From NCBI GenBank assembly GCA_020025825.1, contig JAHHRL010000013.1:1-49399 (forward strand): 49,399 bases of DNA, given 5' to 3'. Position 1 is the first letter of the stretch; each line of letters begins with the position of its first letter. Made by a program: the position numbers and the translations under genes. This stretch comes from Faecalibacterium sp. (GTDB lineage: Bacteria > Bacillota > Clostridia > Oscillospirales > Ruminococcaceae). This document shows, one piece after another, positions 8,377 to 16,900 of this stretch. The notes below the pieces were generated by a model. The model did no database searches, had not been told where the DNA came from, and saw only the letters and a list, made by a program, of their open reading frames with translations.

Positions 8377-8404
8377 TTGCATACAAACGATTGTACGCTA
8401 CTGT
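8377..8404 (+). promoter_or_regulatory. Promoter and candidate AraC operator of the MFS-GH2 operon
   Basis: -35 TTGCAT (8377-8382), 16-base spacer, -10 TACTGT (8399-8404). The spacer carries an inverted repeat, TACAA-ACGA-TTGTA (8382-8395), extended by GC on both sides. A regulator bound there would lie between the promoter boxes. Regulator identity is inferred from the divergent gene. Confidence 0.45.
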
Positions 8405-8441
8405 TAAAGAAATTGTCAATACAAGCAAAGGAGTGTTAATC

Positions 8442-9804
8442 ATGAAAGACCTAGCCGCACAACAACAAAAGAAACAAAAAGAATTAGATAAATGGAAACG
8501 GCAACTCGCTAAAAAACCATATCCCGGTTATAGCGTAATGCTAATCATTATGATTTCCATGGTCACCTTGCTGGACGAGTATGCATCTAACTCCTCCGGT
8601 GCAATCCAATCCTCCATTATCAACGATTTGTTTGTAAATCAGATGGGTATGGACTATACCACCGGCCTGTCAATGATGTCACTGGTCTCTTTTTTTAACA
8701 ATGATTGTTTCCCTGCTGGCAACATTCTATAAAACGCTGGCTGACCGTTTCGGTCGCCGCCCCTTCTTCATTTTGAGTGCACTTGGTATGGGTGGCGGCA
8801 TGATGATTTGCACCTATGCAAAAGACGCCTACTCCTACTTTGCCGGACTTCTTGTTCTGGCATTCTTCACGGCTACCGACTTCCAGGTGCTATATGTAAT
8901 GGAGGTTTCCCCTGACAACAAACGTGGCACCTTCTTCTCTGTTACAAAGAGCATCGGCACCCTTGGCATCGCCCTGATTGCGGTAGTACGTGGCAGCTTT
9001 ATGGGTTCTGACGGCGGCAACTGGCGTATGGTATACATGGTTCCTGCCTTTGTGGGTATTGCGCTGGCAATTATTGCATTCTTCTCCTGCCGTGAAACCG
9101 ATGTTTTCATGAAGCGCCGTATCAAGACCTTGGAGCGTGAGCTATCCGGCGAAACTGAAAACACAAAAAACAATGGCGAGGACAAAATCGGCTTTATCGC
9201 AGCTTTCCGTATGATTATTCATAACAAGCAGCTGCTGATGCAGTTGATTTCCATGGCTTTGTTTATGTGCGCTATGATGCCCTTTACCGGTTTCTACGAG
9301 TCCCTGATGACCATGGGCGGCATGACCACCGACCAAGTTACCAGCGCATTGTTTGCTTATCCCATTTCCTGGGCAGTGCTGCTTTTCATCAGCGGCTTTA
9401 TCAGCGATAAAAAGGGCCGCAAGTTTACTGTTATTCTGTTTGGCATTATTGCAATGCTTTCTCAGGCAGGTTATATTATTGGTGCAGCACATGGCATGAA
9501 CCCGACCATGGTTGGTGTGCTGCTTGGCGGTGCAATTGGCAGTTACTGGACTTCTAACAACAGCATTCTCATGATGTCCGCAGAAGTTGCTCCCACACGT
9601 TTGCGTGCGTCGGTCAGCAGCGTATTCGGCATGGTTTCGCTGGTTGCTTCTCTGTGTGCTGTTGCACTGTTTATCTGGTTGGTTACTATTATCCCGCTGC
9701 AAACCCTGTGCTTGTTTGGCGGTGTTGTAACTCTGGGTCTGTCTATGCTATTCTTAGTTTGTACTACAAAAGAAACCGCAGGTATGGCACTAGACGCTGA
9801 ATAA
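8442..9804 (+). pseudogene. MFS sugar transporter, frameshifted in a T7 run
   Basis: Two open frames together form one major facilitator transporter. The first starts at ATG 8442 (AAAGGAG upstream), runs through a Lys/Gln-rich cytoplasmic tail and the first membrane helices, and is thrown out of frame after MMSLVSFF, ending at 8732. The second carries the rest, beginning with MIVSLLATFYKTLADRFGRR, which includes the MFS loop motif ADRFGRR, and ends at 9804. Removing one T from the seven at 8690-8696 gives a continuous protein of about 453 residues and 12 helices. All other regions look intact, with no decay, so the break is recent, phase variable or a sequencing error. It is followed 14 bases later by the GH2 gene; import of a glycoside for that enzyme is the likely role. 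Confidence 0.85.
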
Positions 9805-9818
9805 CAGGAGGTTTTTCT

Positions 9819-12251
9819 ATGCTGCGTAAAGCATTATTCAATGATGGATGGCAATTTCACATGGGCGAGCTGGAGCAAAAGCCCTGCCCTGCCCGTGCCA
9901 AAACAGGCATGTGTGGCGGCGCATCCAACCTAACCAATGCCGAGGGTGGATTCTATCCGCTGCCGGAGCGCTACTGGGCCATTTTTGGCGCACAGGACGC
10001 TTCCGCCGGCAACCAAGTATATAACCTTGTTCCTGCTCTAACGGATAAATGGGAGCCTGTAACCCTCCCCCACGACTGGCATATCCGTCAGGACTATATC
10101 ACCCCCAGCGCTCCCGGCGACACACAATCCAGTATGGATAACGTAGGCAGCGACTGCCTGCCCAACGGTGTAGGCTACTACCGCAAGGTGTTCTCCCTGC
10201 CTGCCGAAGCAGAAGGGCAGCGTCTGATTTTGGAGTTTGAAGGCGTAATGCACAACGCTGTCATCTGGATGAACGGTTTTCTGGTTGCACAGCACTTCTC
10301 CGGTTATTCCGGATTTACCGTAGATATTTCCGAATATGCTCAATATGGCGAGGAAGGTCAAAACGTATTGTTGGTACGCACCGATTCCTTTGAGCTGGAA
10401 GGCTGGTGGAGCGACGGTGCCGGCATCTACCGTGACATTTGGCTAAACTGCCTGCCTGAAGTACATATTGCTCACGATGGTATTTTTGCACGTACAACAT
10501 TGCAGGAAAATGGCAGTGCCGACGTCCGTGTGTCTGCCGAAATTGAAAACAGCAGCGCAACTGACTGGAACGGCGCTGTGTTGTTCCGCTTGTACAGCCC
10601 TGCCGATGAATGTATAGCGCAAGAAAAAACAGATGCTGCTGTGAAAGCTTTCTCTCAGGATAGCACTGAGGTTACATTCCATTTGGAGCAGCCCAGCCTG
10701 TGGGATTTAGAGCACCCTGATTTGTATCGCATCGAAGTCGAGCTGACTGATGGTGCAAAGGACGTAGTATCCGAGCATTTTGGTGTACGCAGTGTGGAAT
10801 ACACCCAAAAGGGCTTGCTGCTGAACGGCAGCTTAGTGGATTTGAAAGGTGTTTGTGTCCATCAGGACTTTGCAGGCGTTGGTACTGCTATGACCCGTGA
10901 TATTCTGCGTTACCGTTTACAGCGTATTAAAGATATGGGCGGCAACGCTTACCGTTCCGCGCACCATGCAGCAACCCGTACTTTGCTGGATGAATGCGAC
11001 CGTCTGGGCATTCTGGTGCTAAACGAAGTGCGCCACTTTGATATGCAGGCTGAGAGCATCGCTGATTTGCAGGATATGATTCGTGGTTCCCGCAATCATC
11101 CTTGTGTATTTATGTACTGCTTGGAAAACGAGGAATTTGTGGAATGTATGCCGCAGGGACGCCGAATTCTCAAGCGCCTGATGGCTTTGGGCCATGCACT
11201 GGACGACACACGCTCCTTTACCACCGCAACACAGTTTGGCCGTGATGATGCCAATTATCTGGCTTTGACAGACGTTGCAGGCTACAACTATGACAACGGT
11301 AACGCACAGGCTTTCTTGCAAGAATATCCCGAAGGCCGTGTTATGGCTACCGAGGATGTAAGTTTTCTTTCCACCCGTGGTGTATATCAGGATTCCCCTG
11401 AGCATGGCTGGTGCGACTGCTACGAGGGCGAAAACTATTACTTCAAAATCATGCGCCGCAACGGTATCGACCCCGGTACGATGGGCGGTGCAGTATCCTC
11501 TTTGGAGCTGACGCATACTTACTTCAACAACCGCATCAAAACCCCGCAGCTGGGCGGTATGTTCTTATGGACTGCTTTTGACTATCGTGGCGAAACCTTC
11601 CCTTGGAACTGGCCTGCTGTAATAAGCAGCTATGGTGCAATGGATTATTGCGGCTTTGAAAAGGACAGCTTCTACTACTGGCGCAGCCTGTGGAAATCTG
11701 AGCCCATGGTGCACTGCCTGCCCCACTGGGACTTGGCCGGTATGGAGGGGCAAACTGTCCGCATCGAGCTATACTCCAACTGTCAGGAGGTTGAGCTGTT
11801 TGTAAATGGCACCAGCGTCGGCCGTAAAGTGCACACCTTAGGTCGTGTTACCGCTTGGGATGTAACCTATCAGCCCGGTACGCTGCGTGCTGTTGGCTAC
11901 AACAACGGCACAGTGGCCGCAGAGCAGATTCACTCTACACCCGGTCAGCCCTCTTTGCTGAAACTGGAGCCCGTATACACAGGTGAGCAGGAAGTTCTGT
12001 TGAAGGTCAGCGTAACCGATGAAGCCGGCTTGCTCTGCCAGCATGCTTGCCTGCCTGTTACCTTTACGGCACAAAACGGCACTGTACTTGGTGTGGGCAA
12101 TGGTGACCCCGCTTGCCATGAATCTCAAGTAGGCAACACTCAGACAACCTTTAACGGCTTGGGACTGGTAATTGTCCGCCGGGAAAATACCGAGCCCTTA
12201 ACGGTTTCGGTGCAGTCGCCTGATTTCCCTGTTGCTTGCTACACCTTGTAA
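9819..12251 (+). CDS. Glycoside hydrolase family 2 (beta-galactosidase/beta-glucuronidase type)
   Basis: Encodes 810 residues with no signal peptide, so it acts in the cytoplasm on imported sugars. Order: sugar-binding jelly roll (about 80-215, with LPHDWHIRQDY and the GIYRDIWL segment), immunoglobulin-like domain (about 220-335), TIM barrel (about 340-620), then C-terminal beta domains including the DUF4982-like ELFVNGTSVGRK region. The acid/base Glu is probably residue 438 (CLENEEF) and the nucleophile Glu 512 (MATEDVSF). An unusual insertion of about 45 residues after the first strand (CGGASNLTNAEGGFYPLPER) precedes the jelly roll. Ribosome site AGGAGG (9806-9811). Specificity could be beta-galactoside, beta-glucuronide or beta-mannoside; sequence reading alone does not decide. 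Confidence 0.9.
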   Translation: MLRKALFNDGWQFHMGELEQKPCPARAKTGMCGGASNLTNAEGGFYPLPERYWAIFGAQDASAGNQVYNLVPALTDKWEPVTLPHDWHIRQDYITPSAPGDTQSSMDNVGSDCLPNGVGYYRKVFSLPAEAEGQRLILEFEGVMHNAVIWMNGFLVAQHFSGYSGFTVDISEYAQYGEEGQNVLLVRTDSFELEGWWSDGAGIYRDIWLNCLPEVHIAHDGIFARTTLQENGSADVRVSAEIENSSATDWNGAVLFRLYSPADECIAQEKTDAAVKAFSQDSTEVTFHLEQPSLWDLEHPDLYRIEVELTDGAKDVVSEHFGVRSVEYTQKGLLLNGSLVDLKGVCVHQDFAGVGTAMTRDILRYRLQRIKDMGGNAYRSAHHAATRTLLDECDRLGILVLNEVRHFDMQAESIADLQDMIRGSRNHPCVFMYCLENEEFVECMPQGRRILKRLMALGHALDDTRSFTTATQFGRDDANYLALTDVAGYNYDNGNAQAFLQEYPEGRVMATEDVSFLSTRGVYQDSPEHGWCDCYEGENYYFKIMRRNGIDPGTMGGAVSSLELTHTYFNNRIKTPQLGGMFLWTAFDYRGETFPWNWPAVISSYGAMDYCGFEKDSFYYWRSLWKSEPMVHCLPHWDLAGMEGQTVRIELYSNCQEVELFVNGTSVGRKVHTLGRVTAWDVTYQPGTLRAVGYNNGTVAAEQIHSTPGQPSLLKLEPVYTGEQEVLLKVSVTDEAGLLCQHACLPVTFTAQNGTVLGVGNGDPACHESQVGNTQTTFNGLGLVIVRRENTEPLTVSVQSPDFPVACYTL

Positions 12252-12276
12252 AATCACTTTTAACTAAAAATCACGC

Positions 12277-12323
12277 AAAAAGGCTCCCTGATAAGATACG
12301 AAATCTTAACAGGGAGCCTTTTG
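12277..12323 (+). terminator. Terminator of the MFS-GH2 operon
   Basis: Long hairpin with arms starting AAAAAGGCTCCCTG and ending CAGGGAGCCTTTT, with an inner stem TAAGAT/ATCTTA, followed by T-rich sequence. Confidence 0.85.
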
Positions 12324-12364
12324 TATACGCTTTTACCCATAACTAGGAACTTGCAACGAATCAA

Positions 12365-12404
12365 AAAGGTCAGGCATCGGAGCAATCCAACGCCTGACCT
12401 TTTA
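12365..12404 (-). terminator. Terminator of the msmX-type gene
   Basis: Arms AAAAGGTCAGGC and GCCTGACCTTTT around a 16-base loop. The A/T flanks suit termination from both sides, and on the minus strand it follows the ATPase gene. Confidence 0.75.
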
Positions 12405-12430
12405 TGATTTATTGCTTATACCCGAATGGA

Positions 12431-13549
12431 TTAGTTCAAAATGGTCAATTCAGATTCAGGGTCGAACAAGTGAATCTTGTTCTTATCGAATGCAACGGTC
12501 ACTTCGTCGCCGCTCTTAGCCTTGGAGGTAGGTGCAACACGTGCAGTCAGCTTCTTGCCCTTGTACTCCAGATACAGGTAAATCTCTGCACCCATCATCT
12601 CGGAAACTTCTACCGTAGCAGTCAGCTTGCACTCGCTGTGCTTCTCCATGAACTCAGGCTCGTCGTCGATATCTTCGGGACGAATGCCCATCTTAACTGC
12701 CTTGCCAACATAAGCGTCCAGCTTGCCGTCTGCGGTCTTTTCCTTAGGCAGCGGAATCAGGTCGGTCTCGGTCAGCTGTACAACATACTGGTCGCCGTTC
12801 TTAATCAGAGTGCCGTCCAGGAAGTTCATCTGGGGGCTGCCGATAAAGCCTGCAACGAACATATTGCAGGGGAAATCGTACAGGTTCTGAGGAGTATCAA
12901 CCTGCTGAATGATACCATCCTTCATAACAACGATACGGTCGCCCATGGTCATAGCTTCGGTCTGGTCATGGGTAACGTAGATAAAGGTGGTAGCCAGCTT
13001 CTTGTGCAGCTTGATAATCTCAGTACGCATGCTGGTACGCAGCTTTGCGTCCAAGTTGGACAGGGGCTCGTCCAGCAGGAAGACTGCCGGGTTACGAACC
13101 ATTGCACGGCCCAGAGCAACACGCTGACGCTGACCACCGGACAGAGCCTTGGGCTTACGGTCCAGCAGGTGCTCGATTTCCAGAATCTTTGCTGCCTCGT
13201 GGACACGCTTGTCGATTTCGTCCTTGGGGGTCTTACGCAGTTCCAGACCGAATGCAATGTTCTTGTAAACGGTCATGTGGGGGTACAAAGCGTAGCTCTG
13301 GAACACCATTGCAATATCACGATCCTTGGGAGGAACGTCATTGATCAAACGGCCGCCAATGTACATCTCACCCTTGGAGATTTCCTCCAAGCCTGCAATC
13401 ATACGCAGGGTGGTGGACTTACCACAGCCGGAAGGACCGACAAAGATGATAAACTCCTTGTCCTCGATTTCCAGGTTAAAATCGGTAACAGACGGTGCAG
13501 TTGCGCCGGGATAAATCTTGTAGATGTGGCGGCAGCTAATAGAAGCCAT
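12431..13549 (-). CDS. msmX: Sugar ABC transporter ATPase, MsmX/UgpC type
   Basis: Encodes 372 residues. It hydrolyses ATP to power carbohydrate ABC importers of the CUT1 class. Walker A is VGPSGCGKSTT, the Q-loop lies in MVFQSYALYPHMTV, the signature is LSGGQRQRVALGRA, Walker B is VFLLDEPLSNLDA and the H-loop is YVTHDQTEA. A C-terminal regulatory OB/TOBE region follows from about residue 240 (FIGSPQMNFLDG, KMGIRPEDI). The gene has no permease or binding protein beside it, which fits the known role of MsmX as a shared ATPase for several sugar importers. The start has GGAGGG upstream. It is divergent from an AraC-type regulator, which may control it. Confidence 0.93.
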   Translation of the reverse strand: MASISCRHIYKIYPGATAPSVTDFNLEIEDKEFIIFVGPSGCGKSTTLRMIAGLEEISKGEMYIGGRLINDVPPKDRDIAMVFQSYALYPHMTVYKNIAFGLELRKTPKDEIDKRVHEAAKILEIEHLLDRKPKALSGGQRQRVALGRAMVRNPAVFLLDEPLSNLDAKLRTSMRTEIIKLHKKLATTFIYVTHDQTEAMTMGDRIVVMKDGIIQQVDTPQNLYDFPCNMFVAGFIGSPQMNFLDGTLIKNGDQYVVQLTETDLIPLPKEKTADGKLDAYVGKAVKMGIRPEDIDDEPEFMEKHSECKLTATVEVSEMMGAEIYLYLEYKGKKLTARVAPTSKAKSGDEVTVAFDKNKIHLFDPESELTILN

Positions 13550-13585
13550 TGTAAAAACCCTCCATTAAATTATTGTTTATTTACA

Positions 13586-13605
13586 GTACACTTGACCGTG
13601 CACTT
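13586..13605. promoter_or_regulatory. Direct repeat, candidate AraC site between divergent genes
   Basis: GTACACTT (13586-13593) and GTGCACTT (13598-13605) are direct repeats with a 12-base period between msmX and the AraC gene. AraC-type proteins commonly bind direct repeats. A TATAAT lies at 13618-13623 facing the AraC gene, without a good -35 at normal spacing. Confidence 0.3.
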
Positions 13606-13677
13606 ACTTGTTGGTACTATAATAGCAGATAATATTATGATATTAAATAGCATTTTATTGATAGGGGCTGTTATTTT

Positions 13678-14475
13678 TTGCTATACGATGGAACAAGCGC
13701 TCTGCACCTGATAAACATACAGGACTGCAACCTGAATACAACGGAATCCATTACTTTTTCAAATGGCGGACTATGGGTTGCACTGCTGTCCAGCGGCGAA
13801 GGGAGTTTCTCCTACAACCCGCCCCAAAGCGCACAAGCCGGCATGCTGGCATTGGGGCGCTCGGAGCTTACCTTTACAGCGCAAAAGAACTGTCATATCC
13901 TATACGCTCAGTTTGAAGGGCGTATTGCGTCCGATTTTTCCTCTGGGCTGCCGGTTGATTTATACATTGCCAAGGGCGAAAGCTGCCCCCATGCAGCTCA
14001 GCTTTTATATGAGCTGATGCATATAGACGATACCCTTACACAAAGCAAAATCGCATTTGCCTTATTTTGTGAGCTTGGCAATGCTGACGCTGCTGCCCCC
14101 GCTTTGCCGGAGCTGGTTTCTATGGCTATTGAGGACATTCAATCCAATTATGCACAATTATATGGTGTTGAGGAGTTAAGCGAGCGACTTGGCGTTTCGA
14201 AAAGTCATTTGGTGCGGGCCTTTCACAGTGCGGTTGGTATTTCGCCGGGTAAATACCTTACCACGGTACGCATCAATGCAGCAAAACAGCTTTTGCTCCA
14301 CCGTGAGTACAGCTTAGAGGTAATTGCAAGCTTATGTGGTTTTTCCGGCGCCAATTACCTGTGCCGTGTATTCAAAAAAGAAGTTGGCGTCTCTCCTGCT
14401 GTCTGGCGCTCTGGTGCAGCAGCACATGGTGCCGTTTTGCCAGCCTCTCAGGCAGAGCGAAGCCTATACATCTAA
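13678..14475 (+). CDS. AraC-family transcriptional regulator
   Basis: Encodes about 265 residues. The N-terminal half (residues about 20-100) resembles a small cupin sensing domain. The C-terminal AraC domain (about 145-250) has two helix-turn-helices, GVEELSERLGVSKSHLVRAF and LEVIASLCGFSGANYLCRVF, followed by KEVGVSPAVWR. The start is uncertain: TTG at 13678 with AGGGG about 10 bases upstream fits best, and no ATG lies in frame near it. It is divergent from the msmX-type ATPase with a 128-base shared control region. It probably regulates sugar uptake; its ligand is unknown. Confidence 0.8.
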   Translation: MLYDGTSALHLINIQDCNLNTTESITFSNGGLWVALLSSGEGSFSYNPPQSAQAGMLALGRSELTFTAQKNCHILYAQFEGRIASDFSSGLPVDLYIAKGESCPHAAQLLYELMHIDDTLTQSKIAFALFCELGNADAAAPALPELVSMAIEDIQSNYAQLYGVEELSERLGVSKSHLVRAFHSAVGISPGKYLTTVRINAAKQLLLHREYSLEVIASLCGFSGANYLCRVFKKEVGVSPAVWRSGAAAHGAVLPASQAERSLYI

Positions 14476-14487
14476 AAAATATCATTG

Positions 14488-14516
14488 TTGCGCTTTTCGC
14501 TTCTCCGCGGTATACT
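14488..14516 (+). promoter_or_regulatory. Promoter of the small Cys-rich protein gene
   Basis: -35 TTGCGC (14488-14493), 17-base spacer, -10 TATACT (14511-14516), placed 47 bases before the ATG of the small gene. Confidence 0.6.
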
Positions 14517-14562
14517 ATTTGCTGAAATTACCCCTCATGGGAAGAAATAGAGGAAAGACAAC

Positions 14563-14733
14563 ATGACTTTGAACGGTATTCTGGTTCTTTTGGGTTTGGT
14601 TGCTTTTTTTGCCATTGCAATTGTTTGGATTTCTAAGCAGGGCGGCTGGCAGAGCGGCGGCTGCAACGGCAACTGCAGCAGCTGCATGAACGGTTGCTCC
14701 ACCCATCCCAAAAAAGATGATACACAACAATAA
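14563..14733 (+). CDS. FeoB-associated-like Cys-rich membrane protein
   Basis: Encodes 56 residues. An N-terminal membrane helix (TLNGILVLLGLVAFFAIAIV) is followed by a Gly/Cys cluster, CNGNCSSCMNGC (residues about 34-45), and a polar tail. This layout matches the small FeoB-associated Cys-rich membrane protein family, thought to assist iron or metal handling. No feoA or feoB gene is nearby, so the link is by similarity of layout only. GAGGAAAG lies upstream of the ATG, and the gene has its own promoter and terminator, so it is a separate unit. Confidence 0.7.
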   Translation: MTLNGILVLLGLVAFFAIAIVWISKQGGWQSGGCNGNCSSCMNGCSTHPKKDDTQQ

Positions 14734-14738
14734 ATAGG

Positions 14739-14766
14739 CCCCCACAGGAAGCTTTCCATGTGGGGG
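14739..14766 (+). terminator. Terminator of the small Cys-rich gene
   Basis: CCCCCACA and TGTGGGGG arms around a 12-base loop that itself contains GGAA/TTCC, followed by TTTGTTG. Confidence 0.75.
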
Positions 14767-14841
14767 TTTGTTGTACAATGCACTTTAGTAATCAACCTCC
14801 ACAAAGGGCAACAAATATCCATCTGTCCCAGAAAGGCTTTT

Positions 14842-15324
14842 ATGAACATTCGTCACGCTGCATTAAAAGATATTCCTGCTTTGTTAGCTGTTTACGACCG
14901 TGCCCGCAGCTTTATGGCGGCTAACGGCAACCCTACTCAATGGCCCGCAAACTATATTCATCAAGGATTATTAGAAAACGATATTGCACAGCACACCCTT
15001 TACGTATGCGAAGATGCCGATGGTATTCAGGGTGTTTTTATGTATGCCGAAGGCCCGGACCCTACCTATCTTCACATTGAAAACGGAAGCTGGCCGTCCG
15101 ATACGGCATATGCTGTTGTACACCGTGTTGCTTCTGCCGGTAAGGTCAAGGGTGTGTTATCCCATATCATCGCTTGGGCCAGCGCTCAATCTGCCGTTTT
15201 GCGTATGGACACCCATGCGGATAATGCCCCTATGCAGCACTTGTTGGAAAAGCTGGGCTTCCAGCGCTGTGGTATCATTTATGTAGAGGATGGTACCCCC
15301 CGCATTGCCTATCAAAAAGGCTAA
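14842..15324 (+). CDS. GNAT-family N-acetyltransferase
   Basis: Encodes 160 residues from ATG 14842, which has AGAAAGG just upstream; longer forms start inside the preceding terminator and are rejected. The N-terminal strand and helix MNIRHAALKDIPALLAVYD are typical of GNAT folds. Motif A is weak: the usual R/Q-x-x-G-x-G/A loop appears only as SAGKVKGVLSHII. Motif B (NAPMQHLLEKLGFQRCGIIY) is clear. It resembles a subgroup of clostridial acetyltransferases with degenerate CoA loops. Substrate unknown. Confidence 0.8.
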   Translation: MNIRHAALKDIPALLAVYDRARSFMAANGNPTQWPANYIHQGLLENDIAQHTLYVCEDADGIQGVFMYAEGPDPTYLHIENGSWPSDTAYAVVHRVASAGKVKGVLSHIIAWASAQSAVLRMDTHADNAPMQHLLEKLGFQRCGIIYVEDGTPRIAYQKG

Positions 15325-15375
15325 TCTAGATTTACCATTTGTATAATCATCTATTTTTATAGCTAACAGAACAGC

Positions 15376-15420
15376 AAAAAGCCCGTAAAACTTGCATCCT
15401 ACAAGTTTTACGGGCTTTTT
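15376..15420. terminator. Bidirectional terminator between convergent genes
   Basis: Perfect 19-bp arms (AAAAAGCCCGTAAAACTTG and its complement) around a 7-base loop. It serves the GNAT gene on the left and the sigma-factor operon coming from the right. Confidence 0.9.
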
Positions 15421-15441
15421 ATCTATCCAACTTATAAAAGA

Positions 15442-16359
15442 TTACTCTGCTGCCGTATCATTGGCAATTTCCTCAAGTGCCTTCTGATAGCCGGCATCTT
15501 CCCCTTTTTCATAGGCAGTTTTTAACGCTTCGGCATCCACAAGCATCCCTGCCTGTTTCATCTCTGTATATTTTTCTTCCGACACCTGCTTGTAGCTCAT
15601 ATTTTCATCCATAATACGAATGGAGTGCTGCACCAGCTTTTCCAGCTGTGGGCCGGTTACCTCTGCCATAGCATAAACACCCTCTACAGAAAGGATATAG
15701 CTTTCCTTTTTGCTTTCTGCGTAGATGTTAGCTGTTGTCACGTCTTGCTGTGCAAGCAGGTGTAAAATTTCTGCTGCTGCGGCACTGAACTGTTCTTTGT
15801 TTTCAAACGCATCTGTCAATTTCATCGATGCATACCACTCTGTAGTATCAGCCAGTGCGTAGTTTGCATTTGCAAAAATTTCAAAATCACGCACCGATGT
15901 AGGGTCGATTTGTGCATATACAGCTTGCTCTTTTTCCTTGGATTGTGCCTTAACTTGTGCCAGCACTTGGGGGTTCACATTGTCCAAAACTTCCCCGAGC
16001 AAAGCAAAACCAATAGAGCCTCCAACCAAGAACAGGCACAGAACAACCATACCAAAGCCAACCTTTACCGGCCCATCTTTATGCCGCATAGCGGTTATCA
16101 GAATCTCCAGCCCGAACACTACCAGTATCAGCGGTGCTACTTTAGCCAGCTTGATTAGGTCCATACGGGGCATAAGCAAGTCTGCGGTAATCACCACACC
16201 TATTATAATAAGTGCAATACCAATGGTAATTCGGCCTGCATAGTAGGCTTTTTGTGTTTTGGCTTGCATGGGCATTTTTTGTACAGGGGAGCTATCTGTC
16301 TGATGACACTGCGCTTGTACCTGAACCGGCTGCGGTTGGTTATTATTTTGTTTCATCAT
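15442..16359 (-). CDS. Membrane protein of the ECF sigma operon (LiaF-like membrane region)
   Basis: About 305 residues. The first 45 are Gln/Pro-rich and probably cytoplasmic. Three hydrophobic segments follow: RITIGIALIIIGVVITADLL, LAKVAPLILVVFGLEILI and GFGMVVLCLFLVGGSIGFAL, resembling the membrane part of LiaI/LiaF-type envelope-stress proteins. The remaining 190 residues are a soluble, mostly helical region (DFEIFANANYALADTTEWY onward). The start overlaps the previous gene by 17 bases, with GGGAG upstream, which implies translational coupling; M18 and M19 of the longest frame are both possible. Last gene of the operon. Function unknown; an envelope role is inferred from context. Confidence 0.7.
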   Translation of the reverse strand: MMKQNNNQPQPVQVQAQCHQTDSSPVQKMPMQAKTQKAYYAGRITIGIALIIIGVVITADLLMPRMDLIKLAKVAPLILVVFGLEILITAMRHKDGPVKVGFGMVVLCLFLVGGSIGFALLGEVLDNVNPQVLAQVKAQSKEKEQAVYAQIDPTSVRDFEIFANANYALADTTEWYASMKLTDAFENKEQFSAAAAEILHLLAQQDVTTANIYAESKKESYILSVEGVYAMAEVTGPQLEKLVQHSIRIMDENMSYKQVSEEKYTEMKQAGMLVDAEALKTAYEKGEDAGYQKALEEIANDTAAE

Positions 16360-16900
16360 CGGTGTCTCCCTTATAGGCTTCAAAGTCATCATTTTTTTTG
16401 CTGCCGCCAATCAGCCACAGGCCAACCATCACAAACACCACACCAACTACCAAACTGGGGATAGAATAAATCAATCGGCTCAGTGTATTGCGCAGCGGGC
16501 TGTCCCCCATCATAGCAATCAACCCATACAGCATCGGTTCCACAAAGGACTTATACATGCCGCAGCTGCCCAGAATGATAAAGCCCCAGCCAATCAAATG
16601 GTTTTTAGTGGAAAGCAGCTTTCTGAAGTCCTCCTCTGCCAAATTCAAATGCACTAAATAATCATCTTCGGGATTTGTGCCATCAAGAATCATGGATTTC
16701 AAATTCCACGAATCAAAAAAGCTATACATATACACTACCGCAGCCAATGCATTAAGCACCGGCATAAAGGCCGTACCTACTATAATAGGCAGAATAAAAA
16801 GCAGAATAATGGACAGGCCTCGTTTCATATAGCCCTGATACATTTGCCCTGCGCCGGGAATAAAAGAAAAGAAAAATGTTAAAAGTCCACTTCGTTTCAT
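16343..16900 (-). CDS. TM2-domain-like membrane protein of the ECF sigma operon
   Basis: Encodes 185 residues. The N-terminus FFFSFIPGAGQMYQGYMKRG matches the TM2-type motif in which a Gly/aromatic turn precedes a second helix. Hydrophobic segments lie at about residues 5-20, 28-62, 100-130 and 142-166. A charged stretch between (NPEDDYLVHLNLAEEDFRKL) is probably cytoplasmic. It overlaps the anti-sigma gene by four bases (ATGA). The function of TM2 proteins in bacteria is poorly known. Position between the anti-sigma factor and another membrane protein suggests a partner in the same signalling or envelope response. Confidence 0.75.
   Translation of the reverse strand: MKRSGLLTFFFSFIPGAGQMYQGYMKRGLSIILLFILPIIVGTAFMPVLNALAAVVYMYSFFDSWNLKSMILDGTNPEDDYLVHLNLAEEDFRKLLSTKNHLIGWGFIILGSCGMYKSFVEPMLYGLIAMMGDSPLRNTLSRLIYSIPSLVVGVVFVMVGLWLIGGSKKNDDFEAYKGDTDDETK

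Noticed and set aside
12404..13711. 435-codon frame opposite the msmX-type gene
   Set aside because: Shadow frame; all ABC ATPase motifs are on the other strand.
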